64,000 nucleotides of DNA, from contig NZ_CP091740.1 of NCBI RefSeq assembly GCF_022014595.1, forward strand, positions 4,080,200-4,144,199, given 5' to 3'. The translations under genes and the position numbers were made by a program. The stretch comes from Solitalea lacus (GTDB lineage: Bacteria; Bacteroidota; Bacteroidia; Sphingobacteriales; Sphingobacteriaceae). Positions 10,093-18,880 of this stretch are shown one piece after another; position 1 is the stretch's first letter, and each line of letters opens with the position of its first letter. Below the pieces are notes generated by a model. It did not search any database. It was not told where the DNA came from and saw only the letters and a program-made list of their open reading frames with translations.

Positions 10093-10800
10093 TTAATATT
10101 TTCTCTTCCATGTTCTTACAGCCTCCATAAACGCGTTCAGTATATTCCTTACAAACGGACTTTGCTGATCTTGCATCCTTTCAGGGTGCCATTGAACCAA
10201 ACACAAAAATGAACTGTTTTCGGGACTGCTTCGCTCCAATGCTTCAGCTATACCGTCAAGCGAGTGAGCACTCACCACCAATCCATAACCTATTTTATCT
10301 ACGCACTGATGGTGATTACTGTTGATGAGTCCTTCGTCTGCCTGTAATATTCTTCTCAACCAGGAATGTGAATCAATATTCACCGGATGATACTTATCAT
10401 TTCCATTGGCCAATTTTGCATGACTAGGCTTACCCCAGGAGGGAATATCAGGAATAAGTGTCCCTCCGAAAAAAACATTGCCTATTTGCATCCCCCGACA
10501 AATCCCCAGCACAGGTAATGCATTTTGCTGAGAATATTCTAATAATTTCAATTCAAACTCATCACGCGCCTCGTTCATGTCATCGGCATAGCAATACTCA
10601 AGATTTTCGGGCTTATTATAAAACCGAGGGTTCACGTCCTCTCCTCCTGTAAGCAGCAGTCCATCACATTTTTTAATAGCATCAAAATCTCCGACACCAA
10701 GTTTCAACACTTCAACTGTATCGGCGTAGGATATAACCCAGTTGCTATAATTACTATACTTACTGCAATCAGTAATACCTATGGTTAGTTTATCTTTCAA
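10093..10800 (-). CDS. Class-I amidotransferase-like gamma-glutamyl hydrolase (peptidase C26, PuuD-like)
   Basis: A 235-residue stand-alone glutaminase-fold hydrolase. The nucleophile elbow is GICRGMQ (Cys about 101), and the His/Glu pair is in WHPE (about H205 and E207). The N-terminal GGEDVNPRFY segment is characteristic of the peptidase C26 group, which includes gamma-glutamyl-GABA hydrolase PuuD. With no synthetase domain it should cleave gamma-glutamyl amides. In this operon the expected last step is hydrolysis of gamma-glutamylglycine into glutamate and glycine. It sits 25 bases upstream of the aldehyde dehydrogenase gene and 30 bases downstream of the alcohol dehydrogenase gene. Substrate is inferred from context. 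Confidence 0.88.
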   Translation of the reverse strand: MKDKLTIGITDCSKYSNYSNWVISYADTVEVLKLGVGDFDAIKKCDGLLLTGGEDVNPRFYNKPENLEYCYADDMNEARDEFELKLLEYSQQNALPVLGICRGMQIGNVFFGGTLIPDIPSWGKPSHAKLANGNDKYHPVNIDSHSWLRRILQADEGLINSNHHQCVDKIGYGLVVSAHSLDGIAEALERSSPENSSFLCLVQWHPERMQDQQSPFVRNILNAFMEAVRTWKRKY

Positions 10801-10830
10801 ATCATGGAATTTAAATGAAGAGATTAACGT

Positions 10831-11979
10831 TTATAATGCTTTTAAATATAAAGACTTAAAATCTTCCCTTGTAACTGGTTTAGGATTATTAGGATGGGCA
10901 AAGTCAGCAGCAGCCAGATCTGACAGGGTTTCAATATGAACATCCTTTACTCCAATTTCCCGAAGCTTATGAGGGATATTGATCTTCGAGTTTAAATCAA
11001 ACAAATAGCTCACTACTGCCTCGCCGGTTTCTTCTTTTAACTCCAGAGCTCGTGCAATTCTCCTGAATTTATCTTCAAACCCTTTAATATTAAACTCCAT
11101 GCCGTAGGGAATGTTTACCGCATTGGCTAAACCATGATGAGTATCTAACAAGGACGAAAGTGGATGCGCCAGAGAGTGTACCACTCCTAACCCTTTTTGA
11201 AAGGCTATGGCTCCCATCATAGAGGCCATCATCATTTTACTTCGTGATTCCAAATCAGGCTTATTAGTTGCCTTTTCGAGCGATTCCTTGATCAGGTAAA
11301 TACCTTCCAAGGCTATACCTTCACAAATCGGATGTGGATTTTTAGCAAGAAAAGCTTCCATATTATGCGTAAGAGCATCCATACCGGTAGCAGCCGTAAC
11401 AAAGGCCGGCAATTCCAAGGTTAAGATTGGGTCTGCAAACACAACTTTAGCCATTAGTTTAGGAGAAAACAGAATCCTTTTTTGATGCGTTTCATCATCG
11501 GCAATAATGGCACTTCTGCCTACCTCACTACCGGTACCTGCAGTAGTGGGAATTGCGATAAAATGGGGCACTTCATTGGTTACATAGATATCACCGCCAA
11601 TTAAATCATCGTATTTGAACAGGTCTTCACGATGATTAATGCGCAAGACAATTGCTCTGGCAATATCTAATGAAGCCCCACCTCCTATTCCTACAATAGA
11701 ATCTCTCTCCGTATGATCCCAAACATCAGTTCCTTTATAAACATCAGACTTTACAGGGTTTTTATGTGTATCACAAAATACTTCCACTGCAATGGAGTTT
11801 CGTCTTAAATCTTCTAAGATCTCTTTAAAGAAAGGCAATTGAGCCACTATCGCATCTGTAACAATCAAGGGTTTCTTCAAACCATGATATTGAAGATAGG
11901 CAGGAAGCTCCTTTACAGCGCCTGCACCAAAACGAATGATTGTTGGGAAATTATATTGATATACTTTGTCAAATATCAT
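10831..11979 (-). CDS. Iron-containing (group III) alcohol dehydrogenase
   Basis: A 382-residue enzyme of the Fe-ADH family. It shows the NAD-binding GGGASLD (about 99-105), the TAGTGSE motif (about 146-152), and a full metal set: D201 and H205 in GMDALTHNMEAF, H268 in VVHSLAHPL, and H282 in DTHHG. It is in mid-operon between the glutamine-synthetase-like ligase and the amidase. Its presence is what separates this operon from the Puu pathway, where an FAD amine oxidase (PuuB) stands in this position. An alcohol dehydrogenase fits a gamma-glutamylated amino alcohol such as gamma-glutamylethanolamide. Family certain; substrate inferred. Confidence 0.93.
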   Translation of the reverse strand: MIFDKVYQYNFPTIIRFGAGAVKELPAYLQYHGLKKPLIVTDAIVAQLPFFKEILEDLRRNSIAVEVFCDTHKNPVKSDVYKGTDVWDHTERDSIVGIGGGASLDIARAIVLRINHREDLFKYDDLIGGDIYVTNEVPHFIAIPTTAGTGSEVGRSAIIADDETHQKRILFSPKLMAKVVFADPILTLELPAFVTAATGMDALTHNMEAFLAKNPHPICEGIALEGIYLIKESLEKATNKPDLESRSKMMMASMMGAIAFQKGLGVVHSLAHPLSSLLDTHHGLANAVNIPYGMEFNIKGFEDKFRRIARALELKEETGEAVVSYLFDLNSKINIPHKLREIGVKDVHIETLSDLAAADFAHPNNPKPVTREDFKSLYLKAL

Positions 11980-12009
11980 AAATGAAAGTTTTGAGCTTAT
12001 AGTGTTATG

Positions 12010-13368
12010 TTATATAATCTCCAAATACCTCTTGAGCTCCCAATCAGTCACTGCTTTTGCAAATTGGCGGCACTCCCACTCCCTTGTTGATGTAAAATGC
12101 TCAACAAATGCCTCGCCAAACAATTCTTTGGCAAGCGTTGATTGTTTCATTTGTTGAGTAGCCTCTTCTAAACTTCGAGGCATTGTTCCATTAGAGTAAT
12201 CACGGTAACCATTACCAATTGTGGCAGGCTGAGCAAGTATAAGTTGCTTTCTTACACCATATAGACCTGAGGCCAGACATGCAGCCATCGCCAAATAAGG
12301 GTTCACATCTGAACCTACTACTCGCGTTTCAAGACGAGTAGATTTTTTATTAAGAGGAAGAGCCCGCAGGGCTACCGTACGATTATCAACCGACCAGGTT
12401 ACCGTGGTTGGAGCCCAGGCTCCCTCCACCAAACGTTTATAACTATTTATAGTGGGTGCTACCATAGGTAAAATCTGGGGTAGACAGTATAGTTGTCCGG
12501 CAATATAGCTTCTAAATAGAGGGCTCATTTTCTGCGGATCATGTTCATCATAAAAAAGATTCTGTTGTGACTCTTTGTCCCATAAACTCTGATGAACATG
12601 ACCACTACAACCAGGCAAATTTTCATTCAATTTGGCAATGAAAGTGGCGATGATCCCATGCTTATACCCAATTTCCTTAACTGCCGTTTTAAATAATGCA
12701 GCCCGGTCTGCAGCCTCTAAAATATCGGTGTACAGAATAGCTGCTTCATACACTCCAGGTCCTGTTTCGGTATGCAGACCCTCAATAGGCACATCAAAGC
12801 ATTTTAGCAGTTCAAACAAGTCGGTCATAAATGCATTCTTCAATGAGCTTCGAAGAATCGAATAACCAAACATCCCAGGACTAAGTGATTTAAGATTTCT
12901 GAAGCCTTTCTCATGCAAACTTGACGGAGTTTCCTCAAAATTGAACCACTCAAATTCCTGAGAAAAGTAGGGTTTAAACCCTTCCTGTTCACATTGCTCC
13001 ATCACTTTTCGTAATAATTGCCGAGGGCACGCAATAGAGGGGGCATCCTTTTCATCGATAAAATCACCCAAAAAAAAAGGCACATCATTTTCCCAGGGGA
13101 TCTTTCTAAAGGTTTTAAGGTCGAGTTTTACGGCTGCATCCGGATAGCCTGTGTGCCAGCCTGTAAACTTTACATTGTCATAGGCTGCATCATTCATATC
13201 CCAGCCAAAAGTAACATCACAAAAACCCAGACGACCTTCTACCAATGATAAAAATTTATCCGTAGCAACGTATTTCCCTCTTAAAACTCCATCTATATCG
13301 GTAACTGCTAATTTTACTTTTCCTGACGAATGTTGGCTAACGTATTCCAGTATTTGCTGTTTTGTCAT
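12010..13368 (-). CDS. Glutamine-synthetase-like gamma-glutamyl-amine ligase (PuuA / GlnA4-like)
   Basis: A roughly 452-residue glutamine synthetase family protein. Visible GS landmarks are YFSQEFEWF near residue 145 (metal-binding glutamates), GLHTETGPGVYEA near 200, the ATP/ammonium region NLPGCSGHVHQSL near 250, and RVVGSDVNPYLAMAA near 370. Overall it resembles the gamma-glutamylputrescine/gamma-glutamylethanolamide synthetases rather than housekeeping GlnA. The start is taken at the ATG at 13368, six bases inside an earlier TTG; it overlaps the permease gene by about 30 bases, suggesting translational coupling. Expected reaction: ATP-dependent joining of glutamate to the amine taken up by the permease, inferred to be ethanolamine. 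Confidence 0.9.
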   Translation of the reverse strand: MTKQQILEYVSQHSSGKVKLAVTDIDGVLRGKYVATDKFLSLVEGRLGFCDVTFGWDMNDAAYDNVKFTGWHTGYPDAAVKLDLKTFRKIPWENDVPFFLGDFIDEKDAPSIACPRQLLRKVMEQCEQEGFKPYFSQEFEWFNFEETPSSLHEKGFRNLKSLSPGMFGYSILRSSLKNAFMTDLFELLKCFDVPIEGLHTETGPGVYEAAILYTDILEAADRAALFKTAVKEIGYKHGIIATFIAKLNENLPGCSGHVHQSLWDKESQQNLFYDEHDPQKMSPLFRSYIAGQLYCLPQILPMVAPTINSYKRLVEGAWAPTTVTWSVDNRTVALRALPLNKKSTRLETRVVGSDVNPYLAMAACLASGLYGVRKQLILAQPATIGNGYRDYSNGTMPRSLEEATQQMKQSTLAKELFGEAFVEHFTSTREWECRQFAKAVTDWELKRYLEII

Positions 13369-14689
13369 AAGCAAGAGTGTTACGGGTCTTAAAAATCTTA
13401 AATAACAGGAAGGCGAAGGCTAGTATGCTAAAATATACCGTGCCCAACTTAAGGTTGAAAATGAACATGGCAACAAGCGAAACAAGAGCAATAATCAAAG
13501 CCATGAGGGGAAAAAAAGGATAAAAAGGCACCTTAAAAGGTCGATTTAGTTCCGGCTGCTTTTTCCTTAAAACTATCAATGAAATCATGGAAATGATATA
13601 AAGGGTTAAGGCTCCAAAAACAGAAATGATAATAATCTCTCCGGTTTTACCTGATAAAAGCGCCAACATTCCAATAATCATATTGCCCAGAAGGGCATTA
13701 GCAGGAGTATGGAAGCGTTCAGAAATTGCACCTAAAAACGGAGGTAAGTTCCTCACCCTACCCATTTCATAGGTAGAACGTCCGGCAGCAAGAATTAACC
13801 CATGAAATGAAGCGATGAGCCCAAACAATCCTATGGCTATCAGTAAATGAAACATTGGATGATTATTGCCTGTAATTTTCGCTAAGGCCAAAGGCAATGG
13901 AGAATCGGAGGTCTCACTGCTGCTGCCATTTTTGAAAACAATGGTTTCCCATCCGGCAACCCCTATGGAAGAAACAAATACGAGCACACACAGAACAACA
14001 AGTGTAAATATTGCCCATCCAAAACCTTTTACGATGTCACGCTGAGGATTTTGCGTTTCTTCAGCCACATTTGCCACTCCTTCAATACCTAAAAAGAACC
14101 AGATAGCAAAAGGAATAGCTGCAAAGGCTCCTGATGCCCCGTTAGGAAACGCATTGTGAAGCAAGTTATCTGTTTGAAACCTTGGTGCGGTAATTCCGGT
14201 AAATAATAGCAATTCACCAACAGCCAATATGGTTATAATGGTTTCAAATGATGCTGCAGCCTTAATTCCGTAAATATTTAGTGCAGTAAATACAAGGTAG
14301 ATAACAAAGGCATTGGCTAAAATAGGTATTTGAGGATAAATAGCATTGAAATAGGCTCCAATGGCAAAGGCAATGGCAGGAGGTGCAAAAGTGAATTCAA
14401 CTATTTGGGCAATCCCTGCAATAAACCCAACATTTGTACCAAGCGCTTTATTTGCATAATCAAAAGCTCCACCAGCTTTTGGAATGGCACAGGTTAACTC
14501 GGTATAGCTGAATGTAAAAGTAAGGTACATGACCATAATGACTATGGTGGCCAGAGCCATGCCCAATGTACCTCCTTTCTCCAGGCCTAGGTTCCAGCCA
14601 AAATACATACCCGAAATAACATAACCAACGCCTAATCCCCATAGCATAAAAGGACTCAACGTTTTTTGCAAGCCGTTTTTTGTACCCAT
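13337..14689 (-). CDS. APC-family permease, ethanolamine-permease-like
   Basis: A 450-residue inner-membrane transporter with about 12 hydrophobic segments. The first membrane region reads LGVGYVISGMYFGWNLGL (residues about 17-34) followed by a GG and later IPKAGGAFDYANKALG (about 70-85), the arrangement recalled from the ethanolamine permease group (TIGR00908-type) of the amino acid-polyamine-organocation superfamily. It is the first gene of a five-gene minus-strand operon, and its 3' end overlaps the ligase gene. Import of ethanolamine is the best guess; a related amino alcohol or amino acid is possible. Confidence 0.87.
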   Translation of the reverse strand: MGTKNGLQKTLSPFMLWGLGVGYVISGMYFGWNLGLEKGGTLGMALATIVIMVMYLTFTFSYTELTCAIPKAGGAFDYANKALGTNVGFIAGIAQIVEFTFAPPAIAFAIGAYFNAIYPQIPILANAFVIYLVFTALNIYGIKAAASFETIITILAVGELLLFTGITAPRFQTDNLLHNAFPNGASGAFAAIPFAIWFFLGIEGVANVAEETQNPQRDIVKGFGWAIFTLVVLCVLVFVSSIGVAGWETIVFKNGSSSETSDSPLPLALAKITGNNHPMFHLLIAIGLFGLIASFHGLILAAGRSTYEMGRVRNLPPFLGAISERFHTPANALLGNMIIGMLALLSGKTGEIIIISVFGALTLYIISMISLIVLRKKQPELNRPFKVPFYPFFPLMALIIALVSLVAMFIFNLKLGTVYFSILAFAFLLFKIFKTRNTLAYDKTANTGIR

Positions 14690-14784
14690 AGGTCTGATCG
14701 ATTAACACTTTAAAATAAGACTTTATCGCTGAATTACAATAAGCTGTCCATTTTATTATCTTCAATCATTTTGAAGCATGGCAC

Positions 14785-14826
14785 AAAATAAAACAGCCAC
14801 GATAAGAACAAACTTTATCGCGGCTG
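14785..14826 (-). terminator. Terminator after phospholipase C gene
   Basis: CAGCCaCGATAA (14794-14805) pairs with TTATCGcGGCTG (14815-14826) with one internal mismatch; the minus strand continues into TTTTATTTTG. It separates the phospholipase gene from the permease operon. Confidence 0.75.
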
Positions 14827-14845
14827 CCGTTAATATGTTTTAAAT

Positions 14846-17404
14846 TTACACTAGCATACCCATTGCAGGATCACTATAACTCCCTTGTCCGGTTTCAACC
14901 CGTCCGGCATAGCGTTGTTCAAACGTATCAAACCCTTCAATTTTGACACTGAAATCATACCAGCCATGACTATTACTCAAATCAATCGTAATTAGGGCTT
15001 TCCCTTTAAATGATCCGGCAGCATCAACCACCTGTACTTTCTCCTTCTGCTTGTAAGCATTATCAATTATGAATACTTTGTATTTACGTTTGTTATCTAA
15101 ATTGCTAATCTTAAGATCGATATTTCCGGTAAGCTTTTTAGTATTGAACCTGTTTGGATTATAATCGGCTATAATCTCAATTTCCGGATCGGAGCTATTA
15201 CCCTTAAACTCCCGGAAAAATCCGTTAGGCCCATAAACACGAAGGAAATAATTTTCGTTTTCGAAATTATTTAACAACCAGGAGTAGTTCAAGAATTCTC
15301 CTGCCTTGGCAGCAAAGGCCCACGTTTGAACAGTATCAAATCCTTGATTTTTTAATGAACGATATTTGCCTGGAGCGTATACATTAAATGGCGCTCCTGC
15401 TGATTTAGGCCCAAACACATCCGTTTTGGCAGCAAATTGCAACTCAAAACTTTTTTTATCCTTACTAAGTTTGCCTCCCGCATACAATTGATAAGGCAAC
15501 GAACATGAAGCTTTTACGCCCTTTTCCTGTCTCGGCATAAAATCCGTTGACAAAGGATTCTTATTACCTTGCGCAATTTCTACCGCAGTAAGCTGTTTGA
15601 ATCCCTTTGGAACGTCTTTAAACTGGGAGTTATTGATACTTTCAAGAAAAGGTTCTTTTTCGACAGAAGCCGGAAGATCTATTTTTTCTCCGTTATACGG
15701 TCTAAAAACGGAAGTTAAATCTCCGCAAACTGCTCTACGCCATGAGCTAATATTAGTCTCTTCAATTTTTTTACCGGTTTTATTGCTTAAGAATTCCTCA
15801 AGGAATTGAAGCGTTGAGGTATGATCAAAAACTTCTGAATTTACCCAGCCACCACGCGTCCAAGGTGAAGCTACAATAAATGGAATTCGATATCCTAGCC
15901 CTATCGGACTTTGACGGGCATACTTTTCCGATCGACCATCACGAAGCTCCTGGTCCTTAGTTACATAATCTACACTTGCATCAATTCCCTTTGAGGTTGC
16001 TCCGCTTTCGGGCCTGGCAGGATCAGGAGCAACAAATGGAGGAATGTGGTCGAAGGATCCATCGTTTTCGTCGTAAGTAAGAATAAAAATGGTTTTCTTC
16101 CACACTTCAGGATTTTGAGCAAGAATATCCATTACCTCAGAAAGATACCAAGCTCCAAACCATGGCGAACTCGGATGATCTGAAAAATGTTGCGGAGCCA
16201 CCAACCACGAAACAGTAGGCAGTTTTCCGTTTTTTACATCTTCTCTAAACTGGTGTAACACATCACCCTTGGGCACTTTCATTTGCCTTTTCGTACCAGC
16301 CTCATCATAATTTAAGGTTAAAAGTTGATGATAATCAGGGTCTCCCGAATTGGTCACAAAAGCCTTTTCATGCAAATTTTTCTGTTTTTGCGAAAGCTTT
16401 TCAAACTCATCTGAATTGTATTTAGTTATTGTTTCTTTCGCTTTTATCAAAGACACTTTCTTTTGTTCCAGTTTCTTTTTGGCCGCCTCTGCCTCTTTTC
16501 CCAACAGGGAAGAAATTTTCGCTTCCATTACCTCTATTTCTCCAGGAAGCTGTATAATTCTCTTTTTTAGATAGTTAATATGTACTGCTGAAAAACGGAC
16601 ATTATATTGCGAAAACCATTCAATTGGATTGTCGGTAAAGTTGGCCAGCCAGACATCTTCATCGTCATCAAAACCAGCACCTACACTTATTTCATTCTGA
16701 TATACTTTCCAGGAAACACCATGTTCTTCCAATCGCTCGGGAAAAGTTGTCCAATTGGCTTCTTTATCGTAATCAACATCAGAATTCCACACATTGGCTT
16801 TGGCGCCTGTGTTTTGTTTATCACGAATTGTACCTGTCCAGAAATAGAGCCGGTTAGGAGTAGTTCCTGTTAACGATGAACAAAAATGCTGATCGCAAAC
16901 GGTAAAAGCATCGGCTAAAGCATAATAAAAAGGAATATCTTCCCTGTTATAGTAGCCAAGAGTCATTGGAATGTCGGGATAATTACCGGATTGCTTTGCT
17001 ACAAGCCATTGATCATATTTACCATCATTACGTGCATCCACCTGGTCGCCCCAAGAGTGCGGAAGCGAACTCATCCAGGTAGCTTTAGAAGCTTTTATAT
17101 CCATTCGGAAGGGAACATACGTTCTTCCTTTTTGATCCTTTTGAAACCATACCAGGTTCTTATCAGGTAAGGTAATTGCCCGGGGGTCATTAAACCCACG
17201 AACGCCTTTTAACGAACCAAAACAATGGTCGAAAGAGCGATTCTCCTGCATCAACAACACCACATGTTCGGCATCCATAAATGTACTACCTGCCTTGGGA
17301 TCAATTGCAAGTGCTTTTTGAATGGATGGAGGCAATACACTAAATATCCCGGCCGCACCAGAAAGCATTGCCGCCTTTTTAATAAATTCTCTTCTAGTAT
17401 CCAT
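14846..17404 (-). CDS. Phospholipase C, phosphocholine-specific type, Tat-exported
   Basis: A protein of about 852 residues in the bacterial phospholipase C / acid phosphatase superfamily, which releases phosphorylated head groups from phosphatidylcholine and related lipids. The N-terminus has the twin-arginine motif TRREFIKK followed by a hydrophobic stretch, so it is exported folded. The metal-site signature QENRSFDHCFGSLKGVRGF follows, with further blocks HFCSSLTGTTPNR and TYDENDGSFDHIPPF. The last 200 residues look like the paired C-terminal PLC beta domains. A charged coiled-coil insert near residues 280-360 is usual in the family. The ATG at 17404 is preferred because an earlier ATG at 17434 adds ten residues before the Tat motif. 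It lies upstream of, and in line with, the ethanolamine-type operon. Confidence 0.93.
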   Translation of the reverse strand: MDTRREFIKKAAMLSGAAGIFSVLPPSIQKALAIDPKAGSTFMDAEHVVLLMQENRSFDHCFGSLKGVRGFNDPRAITLPDKNLVWFQKDQKGRTYVPFRMDIKASKATWMSSLPHSWGDQVDARNDGKYDQWLVAKQSGNYPDIPMTLGYYNREDIPFYYALADAFTVCDQHFCSSLTGTTPNRLYFWTGTIRDKQNTGAKANVWNSDVDYDKEANWTTFPERLEEHGVSWKVYQNEISVGAGFDDDEDVWLANFTDNPIEWFSQYNVRFSAVHINYLKKRIIQLPGEIEVMEAKISSLLGKEAEAAKKKLEQKKVSLIKAKETITKYNSDEFEKLSQKQKNLHEKAFVTNSGDPDYHQLLTLNYDEAGTKRQMKVPKGDVLHQFREDVKNGKLPTVSWLVAPQHFSDHPSSPWFGAWYLSEVMDILAQNPEVWKKTIFILTYDENDGSFDHIPPFVAPDPARPESGATSKGIDASVDYVTKDQELRDGRSEKYARQSPIGLGYRIPFIVASPWTRGGWVNSEVFDHTSTLQFLEEFLSNKTGKKIEETNISSWRRAVCGDLTSVFRPYNGEKIDLPASVEKEPFLESINNSQFKDVPKGFKQLTAVEIAQGNKNPLSTDFMPRQEKGVKASCSLPYQLYAGGKLSKDKKSFELQFAAKTDVFGPKSAGAPFNVYAPGKYRSLKNQGFDTVQTWAFAAKAGEFLNYSWLLNNFENENYFLRVYGPNGFFREFKGNSSDPEIEIIADYNPNRFNTKKLTGNIDLKISNLDNKRKYKVFIIDNAYKQKEKVQVVDAAGSFKGKALITIDLSNSHGWYDFSVKIEGFDTFEQRYAGRVETGQGSYSDPAMGMLV

Positions 17405-17490
17405 TTTTAAAGTAGAGTTTCCTTCAATTTCCATTTATTAAAAGAAAACAGTTTTCAATTAAATTCTTTTCTGTCCAATTATCAATAAAA

Positions 17491-17514
17491 AACCCGACAA
17501 TATTATATCGGGTT
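17491..17514 (-). terminator. Terminator downstream of sigma-factor remnant
   Basis: AACCCGA (17491-17497) and TCGGGTT (17508-17514) form a hairpin; read on the minus strand it runs into TTTTTTATTG. It lies after the sigma-factor fragment, presumably its former terminator. Confidence 0.65.
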
Positions 17515-17544
17515 CTTTATGCTTATGATAATTAAATGTTATTC

Positions 17545-17724
17545 TTAACCCACCACATTGGTTAAGTCTTGGATACTGTCCTTGACAATTTCCTCATCCT
17601 TAATAAATCGCGTACCATATTCAAATAGTTTATGAAAGTTAAGCTCATAAATCAGCGAGAAAGCATCCATATCTCCTTTTTTTAAGGAAATCCAAATTTC
17701 AGTATATGATTTGTGATTCTCTTT
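17545..17724 (-). pseudogene. ECF sigma-factor remnant (region 2 only)
   Basis: The minus strand reads an open frame beginning KENHKSYTEIW and continuing ISLKKGDMDAFSLIYE, NFHKLFEYGTRFI and EEIVKDSIQDL before ending in TNVVG and a stop. That is the region 2.1-2.2 pattern of Bacteroidetes ECF sigma factors (LKKGD.DAF..IY, Y.....LFEYG, V.DSIQDLF). The frame is closed by TAA just upstream and has no ATG until inside KGDM, and regions 2.3 to 4 are missing, so the gene is broken at both ends. It lies between the phospholipase C gene and atpG. Its own terminator hairpin is still present at 17491-17514. Confidence 0.75.
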
Positions 17725-17861
17725 TTATATCCACAATTTATCTTTTTTAAAAAGCTTGACCTCCGCATATAAGGTAGCGTGAAACAAATGGATACTTAAT
17801 TCTCTATAATCAATACCTATCAGCGTATTATGAAAAAGTTAATTGAATCCTAAATAAAACA

Positions 17862-17895
17862 AAAAACCCTGACCAGCAATCTGATCAGGGTTTTT
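17862..17895. terminator. Terminator of the atpB-G operon
   Basis: AAAAACCCTGA (17862-17872) and TCAGGGTTTTT (17885-17895) form an 11-bp stem; the outer A and T runs serve either strand. It follows the atpG stop by about 20 bases. Confidence 0.85.
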
Positions 17896-17916
17896 CGTAT
17901 ATGCTTTACATTTATC

Positions 17917-18795
17917 TTATGCTTCCGCCAAAGCGTTTGCACCAGAAACGATTTCTAAAATTTCGTTAGTAATTGCAGCCTGACGAGCCTGGTTATATTG
18001 TAATGTTAAGGTTCTTAACAATTCACCAGCATTATCAGTTGCTTTATCCATCGCTGTCATACGAGCACCGTGTTCTGCAGCGTGAGAATCAAGAATGGCC
18101 TTGTAAAATTGTAAACGAATTGATTTAGGAATCAACTCTTCAACAATTTCTTCTTTTGTAGGCTCAAACAAATAGTCAGTTTTGCTACCATGAGCATCAG
18201 CAACAGCTTTTGGCAATGGTAATAGTTGCTCATGCGTAAGGATCTGTACAGCAGCATTTTTGTACTGGTTATAAATCATTTCAACATGATCAAACTTGCC
18301 CCCGGCGAAACCTTCCATAATGGCTTCAACAATGGCAGAAGCGTTGGCAAAATTTAACTTGCTGAATAATTCATTGTTATTACCAATTACTTGAAAATTA
18401 TTGCGAGTGTAGAAATCCTGAGCTTTTTTACCAACAGCAACAATGTACAGATTACCTTTTTTATGTTGCTCTGCATATTTTTCAGCAATTAACGCATTTG
18501 TGGCTTTAATTACGTTGTTATTGAAAGCACCGGCCAAACCACGGTTAGATGTAACCACTACAAGCAACACGTTGTTAACTTCGCGATCCTGTGTGAAAAC
18601 ATTATCCATATCGGCAACTGATTCACTTAAGTTGGCGAGCATACCTTTCAGCTTATTGGCATACGGACGCATTTGAACAATAGCGTCGGTTGCTCTACGA
18701 AATTTAGCTGCCGAAACCATTTTCATGGCTTTGGTGATCTGTTGCGTTGATTTTACAGATGCAATTCTAAGACGTACTTCTTTTAAGTTGGCCAT
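17917..18795 (-). CDS. atpG: F1Fo ATP synthase gamma subunit
   Basis: A 292-residue central-shaft subunit. It has the N-terminal coiled-coil start MANLKEVRLRIASVKSTQQITKAMKMV and the C-terminal helix with MTAMDKATDNAGELL...YNQARQAAITNEILEIV, both diagnostic of AtpG. It rotates inside the alpha3beta3 hexamer to couple proton flow with ATP synthesis. It is last in the minus-strand run atpB-E-F-H-A-G; no atpD (beta) or atpC (epsilon) gene follows, as is usual for Bacteroidota, where those two are encoded elsewhere. Confidence 0.97.
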   Translation of the reverse strand: MANLKEVRLRIASVKSTQQITKAMKMVSAAKFRRATDAIVQMRPYANKLKGMLANLSESVADMDNVFTQDREVNNVLLVVVTSNRGLAGAFNNNVIKATNALIAEKYAEQHKKGNLYIVAVGKKAQDFYTRNNFQVIGNNNELFSKLNFANASAIVEAIMEGFAGGKFDHVEMIYNQYKNAAVQILTHEQLLPLPKAVADAHGSKTDYLFEPTKEEIVEELIPKSIRLQFYKAILDSHAAEHGARMTAMDKATDNAGELLRTLTLQYNQARQAAITNEILEIVSGANALAEA

Positions 18796-18880
18796 TTTTT
18801 ATTGATTTCGGGTTTCGAGTTACGAGTTAAGAGTAAACACCCATTAACTCGTAACCTTTAACTCGGAATTAATGTTGATT
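18796..18880. repeat. Inverted GAGTTACGAGTTAA-type spacer repeat
   Basis: The atpA-atpG spacer contains GAGTTACGAGTTAA followed 14 bases later by TTAACTCGTAACCTTTAACTC, an imperfect inverted repeat. The atpF-atpH spacer (21043-21126) contains CAACTCGTAACTGC, a related string. Confidence 0.5.

Noticed and set aside
16350-16574. Plus-strand frames inside the phospholipase C gene
   Set aside because: They are shadows of the phospholipase's coiled-coil segment and lack any start or motif support.
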